A stretch of 64,000 nucleotides of DNA from Sulfitobacter sp. W027 (lineage in GTDB: Bacteria > Pseudomonadota > Alphaproteobacteria > Rhodobacterales > Rhodobacteraceae): contig NZ_CP083567.1 of assembly GCF_025143985.1 (NCBI RefSeq), positions 62,001-126,000 of the forward strand, in the 5' to 3' direction. The translations under genes and the position numbers were made by a program. Shown in pieces: positions 16,839 to 25,200 of the stretch; the stretch's first letter is position 1, and the number at the start of each line of letters is the position of its first letter. The notes beneath the pieces were generated by a model. It saw only the letters and a program-made list of their open reading frames with translations. It ran no database searches and was not told the DNA's origin.

Positions 16839-17294
16839 TTAGTCCCAGAAACCTTCATCAACGCTTGGCAGCGCCTCAAGCTCTTCTTCACTCAGACGCG
16901 TTACGTAGGCGTAGGTCTTGTCGTCAACTGCCACAAGGTTCACATCTGGGACCGAGATCATGACGTGTTTGTCGCCAAGGTCCAGAAAGCCGCCGACTTC
17001 GGCTACCATGCCGACCATCTGGCCATCTTTGGAAAGAACGATGTCTTCAATCTCGCCGATCTCGTTCCAACCAGAATCAATCGCATCATATTGGTTTCCC
17101 ACATTCCATTCGTCGTCGGCTTCACCAATCGTGTAAATTTCACCGCCGGTGATGTCGCGCGTGCGGATTAGGTCACCACGCATCTCATTCATGGCCGCGC
17201 TGTCGACCTTGGAGTAATCAGTCATATGAGCCTCAGCGAAAGCTGCTGTGCCTGCGAGTGTCAGTGCGAGTGTGCTTGCTGTAAGCATTTTCAT
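16839..17294 (-). CDS. Secreted PRC-barrel domain protein
   Basis: The product is 151 residues. A signal peptide (MLTASTLALTLAGTAAFAEA, residues 3-22) is followed by a PRC-barrel domain: LIRTRDITGGEIYTIG, then EIGEIEDIVLSKDGQMVGMV, then FLDLGDKHVMISVPDVNLVA. The mature protein is strongly acidic. Periplasmic PRC-barrel proteins are common in Rhizobiales and Rhodobacterales, often stress-linked, with no known reaction. AGGAG precedes the ATG at 17294. It is separated from its neighbours by more than 150 bases and is probably transcribed alone. Confidence 0.85.
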   Translation of the reverse strand: MKMLTASTLALTLAGTAAFAEAHMTDYSKVDSAAMNEMRGDLIRTRDITGGEIYTIGEADDEWNVGNQYDAIDSGWNEIGEIEDIVLSKDGQMVGMVAEVGGFLDLGDKHVMISVPDVNLVAVDDKTYAYVTRLSEEELEALPSVDEGFWD

Positions 17295-17453
17295 AGCATG
17301 TCTCCTCTTTCGTTAGTTTCTGAAGATTCAACGGGTGCCGCGGCGGATCGTTCCTAAAAAGACAATGCGATCTTGGGTAAAGCCTATGCTCTATATCCGT
17401 CTACTGGATCTGAGAAACGATAGCCGCGGCCCCGTTTTTCGACCTAAGGTCTC

Positions 17454-18482
17454 TCAAGAGAACGCCTGGACCGCGACGGCGGCGCCATAAATGCACAAAA
17501 GTGTAAGGCTTTCGCGCCCGATGCTTCCCGGGCCCTGCTTCTCTCGAAAGATGAGCCCGAGCAGTAGGACTGCGGTCATCAACATTCCAACCGCCAGCCA
17601 GAAAAGGTCTTGTGAGCTGACGGCGTGGTATATCGAGCCTCTGCGATAACCTGCGTCTGAGATCGTGAGAAATAGGATATCAAACGTGTTGCCGCCGATG
17701 ATCCCACCGACAGCGAGTTGAAGCGCTCCCCGGCGCACCGCAGCGACCGTTGTAACAAGTTCGGGCAAAGAGGTGATCACAGCGGTCACGAGCGCGCCGA
17801 CAAGCGACGCCGAAAGACCAAGTCGATCTGTAAGCTGGTTGCCGATCTGGCTGATGGCCCAACCCGCCAGGCCGAGGAACACCATGAGTAGCAAGAACCA
17901 CATTAAGAGCCAGCGGGCGGGCTTGTCCGTCGTGTCATCTACCTCAGGTTCATCAGCACGGGTCTCATCGGTCTCGACAGGCCGCCACATCGGCTTTTCG
18001 CGGAGGCGAGCGGTGGCTGCGACCCCATAAGCGTAAACCACCACCAGAAGAAACGACGCAGGATGAATACCCCAGAGCGCCACCTCTGGCGTGGTAGAGG
18101 CCGCGAAGGGGATCGCGAGGAGCGCGAGCAGCACGCCGCACTGAAAGACGTTCGCAATCTCAGCAGCCGCGTGTTCAAGGTTTGCACGTCGATAAACTAT
18201 GTCCGCAATAGCGAGGAACGCCGTCTGCGCTGCGATCCCGCCAATGCCGTTTGAAAAGGCTAGCGAAGCCCGCCCATCCAGCGCCGCGGTGAGCGAGACG
18301 ATGGTGCCCGAGAATGACGTTGCAGCCCCGAGAAGCACCCCACCTACGACTGCCTCTCCAAAGCCAGTGCGGTCGGCGATCCGGTCTGCAAGGACTGTCA
18401 TCCGAAGCCCAACCAGTAAGATGACCGTGGCCGCGCAAATGCCAACCAGCAGCAACAGGAGAAGAGGAAAATCATTGAACAT
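17454..18482 (-). CDS. Sodium/calcium-type exchanger (CaCA family membrane protein)
   Basis: The product is 342 residues with about ten hydrophobic segments arranged as an inverted duplication. The first alpha repeat is GFGEAVVGGVLLGAATSFSG, the second GALVTAVITSLPELVTTVAA followed by GGIIGGNTFDILFL. The second repeat keeps the Pro-Glu pair (SLPEL) that binds cations in Na+/Ca2+ exchangers; the first has SFSG in place of SxPE, so the site is asymmetric and the ion may differ. A charged loop of about 30 residues separates the halves. It is a single gene without partners. Confidence 0.85.
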   Translation of the reverse strand: MFNDFPLLLLLLVGICAATVILLVGLRMTVLADRIADRTGFGEAVVGGVLLGAATSFSGTIVSLTAALDGRASLAFSNGIGGIAAQTAFLAIADIVYRRANLEHAAAEIANVFQCGVLLALLAIPFAASTTPEVALWGIHPASFLLVVVYAYGVAATARLREKPMWRPVETDETRADEPEVDDTTDKPARWLLMWFLLLMVFLGLAGWAISQIGNQLTDRLGLSASLVGALVTAVITSLPELVTTVAAVRRGALQLAVGGIIGGNTFDILFLTISDAGYRRGSIYHAVSSQDLFWLAVGMLMTAVLLLGLIFREKQGPGSIGRESLTLLCIYGAAVAVQAFS

Positions 18483-18528
18483 GGTTCAACAACGCTGCTG
18501 TCGGGCTTTGGTTGCTATGTTTTGCATA

Positions 18529-18904
18529 GCTCTCAATGCCTACGCCGAGGAGGTCGCCAAAGAGGGATTGCCCCTTACAGGTTTAAGAAGCTTTTAGGTC
18601 AAGGTTTAAGATGGCGCAGTTCGATCTTTATATCTTGAAAAGCGGACAGCTGGTTGTGGATCTGTAGACAGACCTGATCGGTATAGAGGCATCGCGGGTT
18701 TTAGCGCCTTTTCGAGATGCTGGCCGATACACGGCTTTCCCAGGGCTTACTTCGGTTGTCCATCTCAACGGAACAGAATGGATTGTACGGGTTCAAGAAC
18801 TGGCAGCGGTACCTGGTTCTGAGTTGCGAGAACGGGTAGGGAGCTTGGAAGAGCATCGTGACGCCCTAACGCGGGCTTTAGATATCCTGATCAATGGAAT
18901 TTAG
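18529..18904 (+). pseudogene. Second ccdAB toxin-antitoxin, inactivated
   Basis: About 23 codons of a CcdA C-terminus remain (LNAYAEEVAKEGLPLTGLRS, stop at 18595-18597) without promoter or DNA-binding part. Thirteen bases on, an ATG at 18611 opens a CcdB frame of 97 codons (MAQFDLYILKSGQLVVDL) broken by a TAG at codon 19 (18665-18667). It then runs on in frame as TDLIGIEASRVLAPFRDAGR to the TAG at 18902. Loss of the toxin would have freed the antitoxin to decay. Like the intact pair at 7489, it sits next to an HGG-motif gene pair. Confidence 0.85.
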
Positions 18905-18955
18905 CCGATGTCCGAGGCCATATCGTTCCTCGGCTGCGCGTGAGAGCAAACACAG

Positions 18956-19216
18956 TTACATTTTCTCAATGAGGTCTTTGCCGTGCCGCAGCAGGTCACG
19001 CACGTGTTTGCGCAGCGCCAATGCCTCTTGCGTGTAAAGACCATGTTTCAGAGCATTTTGATTGCCCTGCGGGGCGCCGGAACCTGGGGCACCGCCGTGC
19101 ATCCGGCATCGCTTCTTTCCAGAGACAGCCGGGGCCAAGCACGGCGTGCCATTGCGGGTTTTGGCACCGCACCTCAAACTTTGTCTCATCGACGCTGTGT
19201 TTCGCGGGTGGGTCAT
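18956..19216 (-). CDS. Small HGG-motif Cys/His protein, module copy 2
   Basis: The product is 86 residues and a paralogue of the protein at 6156-6422. It keeps the CGAKTRNGTPCLAPAV and KRCRMHGG metal-site pattern, the GSGAPQGNQNALKHGLYT motif and a basic helical end (VRDLLRHGKDLIEKM). Conservation is highest around the three Cys and the His and in the GNQNA block, pointing to these as the functional centre. It follows the 19223-19822 gene by six bases on the same strand. The function is unknown; a zinc-stabilised nucleic-acid-binding role is an inference. Confidence 0.8.
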   Translation of the reverse strand: MTHPRNTASMRQSLRCGAKTRNGTPCLAPAVSGKKRCRMHGGAPGSGAPQGNQNALKHGLYTQEALALRKHVRDLLRHGKDLIEKM

Positions 19217-19222
19217 GGCGGT

Positions 19223-19822
19223 TTAATCTGACCGGCGGATCTTAGACGCCTTCTTCTCGGTTGTATCGACGGGCGTCGACACGTCCTTCAAATGCTCGAC
19301 GGTTTCCGGCGCGTTCGAATTTGTTTTACCACGCTGACCCATCTCTAAATTGCCAACCACAGCCTGCCCGCCCGGATGCACATGGACATGTTCAACCGTC
19401 ACCTTCTGCTGGCCTTTGCCACGATGCTTGTCTAAGGTGGCGAGCTGCTGAATGTAGAGAGTCATTAGCTTATGAGCGTGCTTGAACGCCATATCGCGGC
19501 CCTCGAATGTTTGATCTTCACGGGCCGCGCGTCTAAGGCACTCCTGCGCGGCAGAATGGGTACCCACCATTTGCACCGCCAACATGCTCTCTGCACTGCC
19601 ATCCGGTTTCAGGTCGTGGTAAAGGTCTAGAGCGCGGAGGATGCGCGCGGACATTTCCTCCTCGCTTAAACTTTCCGGAAGCCATAGGAGCTCAACAATC
19701 TCATGCAACTTGCGAGTTTCTATCTGCTGGTCGGAAGCTTCTAGCGCCCCGCGCGCTGAAAGGATCTCCCCAACCGGCAATCGGGAGCTGTTCTCCTTCG
19801 ACTTTGAGGATTCATGAGCCAT
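19223..19822 (-). CDS. Uncharacterised partner of the HGG-motif protein, module copy 2
   Basis: The product is 199 residues and a paralogue of 6423-7031. Closely matching blocks are MLAVQMVGTHSAAQECLRRA, FEGRDMAFKHAHKLMTLYIQ and HRGKGQQKVTVEHVHVHPGG; the N- and C-terminal tails have diverged freely. The last block, with QKVTVEHVHVHPGGQAVVGN, is His-rich in this copy. No domain name can be given. The pattern of conserved core and free tails in two copies supports a real, selected protein that works with its downstream partner. Confidence 0.8.
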   Translation of the reverse strand: MAHESSKSKENSSRLPVGEILSARGALEASDQQIETRKLHEIVELLWLPESLSEEEMSARILRALDLYHDLKPDGSAESMLAVQMVGTHSAAQECLRRAAREDQTFEGRDMAFKHAHKLMTLYIQQLATLDKHRGKGQQKVTVEHVHVHPGGQAVVGNLEMGQRGKTNSNAPETVEHLKDVSTPVDTTEKKASKIRRSD

Positions 19823-20479
19823 GCCTTGATCCTGCGCTTTATCCCGGGCAAAGCAAGGGCCAATTTCTACTGTGCAAGGGGTTGAATTCCGATTCCGCTT
19901 CCAACCCTCCCCTCCCTACCAGAACGCTCGATAACGTGCAGGATCGAACTTTCGTTCTGACAGCGGGCTTCCTAAACGCCAACAGGTACTTGCAAGCAAC
20001 TTAACGGGGCTATGGCCCTATGTTCGCTATTAGCGAACACTCAGTTTCTTCCGTCTAAGACTGCCCTGATCCCATCTTTAAGCCGAGATCCCCGTGCAGA
20101 GTTTTGCACCATAAAATACCGAACAAGGCCGGGGCGCATTTACTAAACTCCTCAAATTAAGATCTGGTTTGTAATTTCGGCCCGCAGTCGGACTTCTCGA
20201 TCAATACAAAAACCTGTAGTCCTTCCACGGTCATGATCTAGTGCTGCCGCATTATAGGGCCGCTCCAGCCAGGCAGGGGGATATATCGCTCGACCCCATC
20301 GACGTGGCAAAGCGCGATGCGTTTGCGGATCGACGCCATTATCGCGGCGCGATTGCTATGGCGAGCCCAAAGAGGTTGCAAATTTTTGTGACCTTCCCTG
20401 CTTTCGACCGCGCAAGCTGTGTCACAGGTTCAAGTAGGCTGGCCCATAGGGTGCGATTTAGGGGTCTGGCAGAAAAGGG
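19823..20479. other. Long non-coding stretch upstream of the HGG pair
   Basis: No gene is supported; an 80-codon plus-strand frame from 20241 has no ribosome site and no family resemblance. The segment next to 19823 resembles the upstream region of HGG pair 1. It contains a perfect 19-bp palindrome at 20021-20039. The rest shows no repeat. Confidence 0.5.
20021..20039. promoter_or_regulatory. Perfect 19-bp palindrome
   Basis: TGTTCGCTA-T-TAGCGAACA is a perfect inverted repeat with a one-base centre, typical in size and symmetry of an operator for a dimeric HTH regulator. It lies about 200 bases upstream of HGG pair 2. No regulator gene is adjacent, so the binder may be encoded elsewhere, possibly one of the XRE proteins. 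Confidence 0.55.
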
Positions 20480-21454
20480 CTAGCCCAACATCCAAGGCAA
20501 AGCATTCCTCCGCCAAACCAGTAGCGCGCCAATCAACGTGCTGATCCCGCAGGTCAGCGCCCAAACCCCGATAGGACCCAAAGATGTCGCCGTACTAACC
20601 ACATAAAGCACAGCGATATGGACAAGATAGATTGCCAGTGAGAGGGGCCCGAGCAAGGTGTTTAACTTCCCAAGCGTTCGCTCTGACCGGAGACCCAGAA
20701 CAAACAAAGACGGTGTTAGGACAAGGATCGAAATGAGATTGTCAGACAGACCGTGCCTTTTCGCGATGGTCAGGTTGGCCCAGACTTCAACGGCCAAAAG
20801 TGCAAAGCCAAGGGCGACGAGATACGGCGCCCACGCGGTCAATGTTGCAGCCCCGTTCGCGCGTGTGGCAACTAAGTATCCAATACCGATATAGGGAAAG
20901 GCAAAGGTCAGAAACGATCGGTGCAGGGCATAGCTCTCAATGACTTCCAGCAGTGCCCCAGGAGGCAAAAAATAATAGAGATACTGCAGCCCGAAGCCGA
21001 GCAGCATCGCGGCTCCGACAGATACCGGAACAAGGGTCGGCTGGCCCCGGATAAGAAGAAACAAGAGCAAGGCAGCCATAAGCAGAGCGCTTAGATACCA
21101 CAGATGATAATAGCCCATTAGCGCAGTATAGAACAAATCGCCCGCCGTGCGGTCTGGAAACCAGAAAGGAGTATAGAGGAGCATCCAGAGCGCATAGAGT
21201 TTCACGATTTTTACCGCCCAAATGTGAAAACGCCTCTTGTGGAACGTGCTTGCAAGGAAATAGCCGCTTGTAACAAAGAAGAACGGTACGGCGATCCGGG
21301 TGATGCCATGGGTGATGGCAAAATCTGCTACCGGAGCCAGTGTGCGGAGCGGCTGAGCATGCAGGGTAATGACCAAAAACGCGCCCACCATGCGCAGGAG
21401 GTCGATCAGTACGAACCTATTGCTATCAATTTTCAAATAAAACCCCAATTTCAC
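20480..21454 (-). CDS. Acyltransferase 3 family integral membrane protein
   Basis: The product is 324 residues with about ten transmembrane segments, the usual size of the OafA/WecH/NodX-like family that O-acylates sugars or peptidyl targets at the membrane. Family marks include the early RMVGAFLVITLHAQPL, where the His in the first helix is catalytic, and the Arg-containing loop ITRIAVPFFFVTSGYFLAST. The acceptor is not known. It is monocistronic and divergent from gamma-glutamyltranspeptidase. It might modify surface polysaccharide. Confidence 0.88.
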   Translation of the reverse strand: MKLGFYLKIDSNRFVLIDLLRMVGAFLVITLHAQPLRTLAPVADFAITHGITRIAVPFFFVTSGYFLASTFHKRRFHIWAVKIVKLYALWMLLYTPFWFPDRTAGDLFYTALMGYYHLWYLSALLMAALLLFLLIRGQPTLVPVSVGAAMLLGFGLQYLYYFLPPGALLEVIESYALHRSFLTFAFPYIGIGYLVATRANGAATLTAWAPYLVALGFALLAVEVWANLTIAKRHGLSDNLISILVLTPSLFVLGLRSERTLGKLNTLLGPLSLAIYLVHIAVLYVVSTATSLGPIGVWALTCGISTLIGALLVWRRNALPWMLG

Positions 21455-21672
21455 GCTTACGGCTTATCATAGTTTCATTGTTTTGGTCATCCGTGATAAT
21501 TTATTGCTATTAACCAAGAAACTACAGTTCAGACCCGCCCCTTACCCGATTTTCTGCGCAGAGAATACTGGAGGGTAGCGAGATGCAAGGTCGTCCAGAA
21601 GTACCTCCCCGTTGCGCTATTAAGGAGAAACAGCCAACCTCAACCTACGCAAACGCAACTGGGAGGAATTCG

Positions 21673-23397
21673 ATGAAACAGATTTTCACCGGCGCGGTAT
21701 GCCTGACATTGTCGGCTGTCCCCGCGCTTCATGCCCAAGAAGCCGCGATTTTTTCCGGGGATGACCGTGTACATCCCGTTTACGCCGAAAACGGTATGGT
21801 CTCGGCCCAAGAGGCCGTGGCGGCCCAGATCGGGCTTGATATTCTTGAGGCCGGGGGCAATGCCATCGACGCGGGTGTTGCCGTGGCATTCGCTCTGGCT
21901 GTGACTTTGCCGCGCGCGGGCAATATCGGTGGCGGCGGTTTCATGATCGTCCATGACGCGGAAACCGGCCAGACAAAAGCTATAGACTATCGCGAGATGG
22001 CCCCCTCATCCGCCGAACGCGATATGTACCTCGACGCCGAGGGCAATGCTGACAGTGAGCTGTCTCGGTTCACGGGATTGGCAGTTGGCGTGCCGGGAAC
22101 CGTCGCGGGCATGCAAATGGCGTTAGAGAATTACGGCAGCATGACACTTGCCGAGGTGATTGAGCCAGCCATCGCCCTCGCGCGCGAAGGCATCGCGGTC
22201 ACGCCCGGCCTTGCTGACAGCCTCAAAGGGCTTGAGGATCGGTTGAAGAAATGGCCAACCTCTGAGAGCATTTTCTACAAAGAAGGCGGCGATTTCTACG
22301 AGCCCGGCGAGACCCTTGTGCAGGCAGACCTTGCAAACACCCTGCAAAAAATAGCGGATGAAGGGACGGACGGATTCTACAAAGGCGAAACCGCAACAAA
22401 AATTGCCGAAGCGGTGCGGGCTGCTGGGGGACGCATCACGGTTGAGGACATGGCGAACTACAAGGCGGTTCTGCGTGACCCGGTGCGGGGCAGCTATCGC
22501 GGGTATGAGATCGTTTCAATGCCGCCGCCCAGCTCTGGTGGGGCACATATCATCCAAATCCTCAACGTTCTCGAAGACTACCCGATCTCCTTTCTCGGCC
22601 ATAACACGGCCGACACGATTCACCTCATGGTCGAAGCGATGAAACGCGCCTATGCGGACCGTTCGGAATATCTGGGCGATAGTGATTTTGTGGATGTGCC
22701 TTTGAACGAGATCACGTCTAAAGCCTATGCCGGTGATATTCGCGGAGACATCAGCCTTAACGTGGCGACCCCGTCAAGCAGCATTAAACCGGGCGAGCTT
22801 GCACCCTACGAGTCTGACCAGACCACGCATTTCTCTATCGTAGACAAGGATGGCAACGCCGTTTCCAACACCTATACGATCAACTTTTCCTATGGGTCTG
22901 GTATGGTTGCTGACGGCACCGGTGTTCTGATGAACAACGAGATGGATGACTTCGCCGCAAAGCCCGGTGTCCCCAATGCCTATGGGCTAATCGGCGGCGA
23001 TGCCAACGCCGTCGAAGGCGGGAAGCGGCCCCTTTCATCAATGTCACCTACCATTGTGATGAAGGACGGAGAGGTCTTCATGGTCACGGGTTCCCCCGGC
23101 GGTTCGCGCATCATTACCACGACGTTACAGGTCATCATGAATGTCATCGACCACGGAATGAACATTGCCGAGGCCTCTTTTGCACCCCGCATCCATCACC
23201 AGTGGCTGCCCGATGAAATCCGCATTGAAGAGGGGATCAACCTCGACACCGTCGGATTGCTGGAACAGCGCGGCCATACGGTCAGCAAAAAATCGGTGAT
23301 GGGCTCAACCCAATCGATCCTCGTGGACAAAGAAAGCGGCTATCTGTTTGGTGCGTCTGACCCCAGGCGCGTTGATGCGGCGACCCTGGGACACTGA
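21673..23397 (+). CDS. ggt: Gamma-glutamyltranspeptidase
   Basis: The product is 574 residues. The start at 21673 is chosen over earlier in-frame codons because GGGAGGAA precedes it and a signal peptide follows (QIFTGAVCLTLSAVPALHAQ). It is an N-terminal-nucleophile hydrolase that self-cleaves into two chains. The nucleophile Thr is in SDQTTHFSIVDKDGNAVSNT at the start of the small chain, and the late GG loop in VTGSPGGSRIITTT and the large-chain block GNIGGGGFMIV are present. It acts in the periplasm on glutathione and other gamma-glutamyl compounds. An IS6 remnant follows. Confidence 0.95.
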   Translation: MKQIFTGAVCLTLSAVPALHAQEAAIFSGDDRVHPVYAENGMVSAQEAVAAQIGLDILEAGGNAIDAGVAVAFALAVTLPRAGNIGGGGFMIVHDAETGQTKAIDYREMAPSSAERDMYLDAEGNADSELSRFTGLAVGVPGTVAGMQMALENYGSMTLAEVIEPAIALAREGIAVTPGLADSLKGLEDRLKKWPTSESIFYKEGGDFYEPGETLVQADLANTLQKIADEGTDGFYKGETATKIAEAVRAAGGRITVEDMANYKAVLRDPVRGSYRGYEIVSMPPPSSGGAHIIQILNVLEDYPISFLGHNTADTIHLMVEAMKRAYADRSEYLGDSDFVDVPLNEITSKAYAGDIRGDISLNVATPSSSIKPGELAPYESDQTTHFSIVDKDGNAVSNTYTINFSYGSGMVADGTGVLMNNEMDDFAAKPGVPNAYGLIGGDANAVEGGKRPLSSMSPTIVMKDGEVFMVTGSPGGSRIITTTLQVIMNVIDHGMNIAEASFAPRIHHQWLPDEIRIEEGINLDTVGLLEQRGHTVSKKSVMGSTQSILVDKESGYLFGASDPRRVDAATLGH

Positions 23398-23406
23398 CTA
23401 TTAGGT

Positions 23407-24090
23407 GGTACTGTTGCGGTGACTGTTCGTGTCGGCCAGATTTTTGCTTTTGAGGTTGAGCATGTCGCACCAATCACCGTTCCAACATCATCGCTTTCCG
23501 CGAGAGATCATTCTCTGTGCCGTCCGGTGATATCTGCGAAACCTGCTGTCTTATCAGGATGACGTAAATCTTATGGCAGAGCGCGACGGCACGGTTGATC
23601 GCTCTACGGTGAATCGCCGGGTCCTGAAGTTCGGCCCAGAACTGATCAGGCCCACCGAGAAGCATCTGCACCGGGCCAGCGTCGACGGGCGTGTGGTCGA
23701 AACACACATCCGCGTCGGCGGGAGGTGCCGTGACCTCTGGCGCGCCGTCGACGCAAACCGCCAGATGATTGACTACCTCCTCACCGCGCGGCGGGATGCG
23801 AAGGCGGCCAAGGCCTTCCTCAACAAGGCGATCAAGCGGGTCCGTCTACATCGGCCTGTCATGATCTGCGGCTGCTCCGGTATCGACAGAGCTTCCGCTC
23901 ACTCCGAACGGTCAAAGCGGCCCTCCACGGAATAGAAAGGATCGGAACCATCAAGCAGGCCATATCCATCACAAACAACTAGATGTCTTTGGCGAGATCG
24001 CGTTTATCGGCGGCCTCTTCGGAGCCACCGCATGACCTATAGTGATGAAAGGACCCGGGACCATACCTATCCGATTAACGCAACAGTCTC
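23407..24090 (+). mobile_element. Degenerate IS6-family element
   Basis: The ends are a short inverted repeat: GGTACTGTTGCG from 23407 and GAGACTGTTGCG read inward from 24090. The transposase begins at the ATG at 23462 (SHQSPFQHHRFPREIILCAV) and is stopped by TGA within 25 codons. It continues in frame as YLRNLLSYQDDVNLMAERDG and the DDE-type block ETHIRVGGRCRDLWRAVDAN. It then jumps frame to RQSFRSLRTVKAALHGIERI. The catalytic Asp of the second motif is lost in a deletion. The element is dead. Similar end fragments flank the IS3 element at 42-43.7 kb. Confidence 0.8.
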
Positions 24091-24267
24091 GCATTACCTG
24101 TTCGCTGTCGGTTACTTCGCGAATTCGGTCGCGCACGGATTATAGCACTCCTCGTTGCGCCGGACGCGCCAAAGCCAGCTTCGCTGGTGGGCAGACACCG
24201 CAAGGCTGAATTCCAAGCGCGTTTAGAAGCGGCATGAAATGTCTATCAGCAAAAAATAAATCTAAGA

Positions 24268-25200
24268 TCAGTCGTCGGTGTTATAGATACTTGTCTTGGG
24301 CCCCGAGCCCTTGCAAACCATACCGCGGTACATGCCCTGCGAATTGAAAGGCATGGCAATATTGCCCGCCGCATCTACCGCGATCATGCCGCCTGAGCCG
24401 TCGTTGTCCGCCAAATCCTGCATCACGACACGGTCGGCAGCCGTTGCGAGGTCTTCGCCGGCGTGGCGCATCCGGGCCGCGATCTCGGCGGCGGCGTTCC
24501 AGCGAATGAAAACCTCGCCATGGCCCGTGCCAGAGGCTGCGCAGGTCTCGTTATCGGCGAATGTGCCCGCGCCGATCATCGGGGTGTCACCGACGCGGCC
24601 CGGTGCTTTGGCCGTCATCCCGCCGGTCGAGGTCGCCGCCGCGATATTGCCCGCCTCATCCCGCGCCACCGCGCCGACGGTGCCATGGCGCCGCGCCGGA
24701 TCGTCCGAAACTTCGCCGCGTGCGCGCATTGCCAGCGTCTCCTGCAGCGCGTCCCAGCGAGACTGGGTGAAGAAATAGTCCCGGTCGCCAAACTCCAGCC
24801 CGGCCTGCCGGGCGATCTCAAGCGCGTTGGGCCCGATCAGCGTGACATGCTCAGTCCGCTCCATCACGGCACGGGCGAGCTTGATGGGGTTCTTGGGGCC
24901 AAACACGCCCGCCACCGATCCGGCGCGGCGGTCTTTGCCGTCCATCACGGCTGCGTCCATTTCCTGAACGCCCTCAGAGGTATAGACCGCACCGCGACCT
25001 GCATTGAATAGCGGCTCATCCTCCAAGGCGCAGACCGCAGCCACCACCGCGTCCATCGCGCTGCCGCCCGTGCGTAGCACCGCTTCACCGACTTCCAACG
25101 CACGGGCGAGACCGTTGTGATAGGCGGCTTCCTTCTCGGGCGTCATGTTTTCCTTCAGGATGGTTCCGGCACCACCGTGAATGGCAAGGGAATAGGTCAT
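24268..25200 (-). CDS. Isoaspartyl peptidase / L-asparaginase (Ntn hydrolase)
   Basis: The product is 310 residues, the plant-type asparaginase family that cleaves beta-aspartyl (isoaspartyl) dipeptides and autoprocesses at an internal Thr. The nucleophile is in RRHGTVGAVARDEAGNIAAA, and the substrate loop in TSTGGMTAKAPGRVGDTPMI and GAGTFADNETCAASGTGHGE is intact. The N-terminal LAIHGGAGTI is the family opening. It is the last gene of a six-gene overlapped operon, sharing ATGA with the preceding hydrolase gene. The neighbouring peptide importer and carboxypeptidase suggest it finishes degradation of imported isoaspartyl peptides. Confidence 0.94.
   Translation of the reverse strand: MTYSLAIHGGAGTILKENMTPEKEAAYHNGLARALEVGEAVLRTGGSAMDAVVAAVCALEDEPLFNAGRGAVYTSEGVQEMDAAVMDGKDRRAGSVAGVFGPKNPIKLARAVMERTEHVTLIGPNALEIARQAGLEFGDRDYFFTQSRWDALQETLAMRARGEVSDDPARRHGTVGAVARDEAGNIAAATSTGGMTAKAPGRVGDTPMIGAGTFADNETCAASGTGHGEVFIRWNAAAEIAARMRHAGEDLATAADRVVMQDLADNDGSGGMIAVDAAGNIAMPFNSQGMYRGMVCKGSGPKTSIYNTDD

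Noticed and set aside
20241..20483. 80-codon plus-strand frame upstream of the acyltransferase
   Set aside because: No ribosome site, no recognisable protein and overlaps the end of a real minus-strand gene.
23573..23935. 120-codon frame inside the IS6 remnant as an intact gene
   Set aside because: It is only a middle part of a transposase whose start is cut by a stop and whose catalytic end is shifted, so it is a pseudogene piece.
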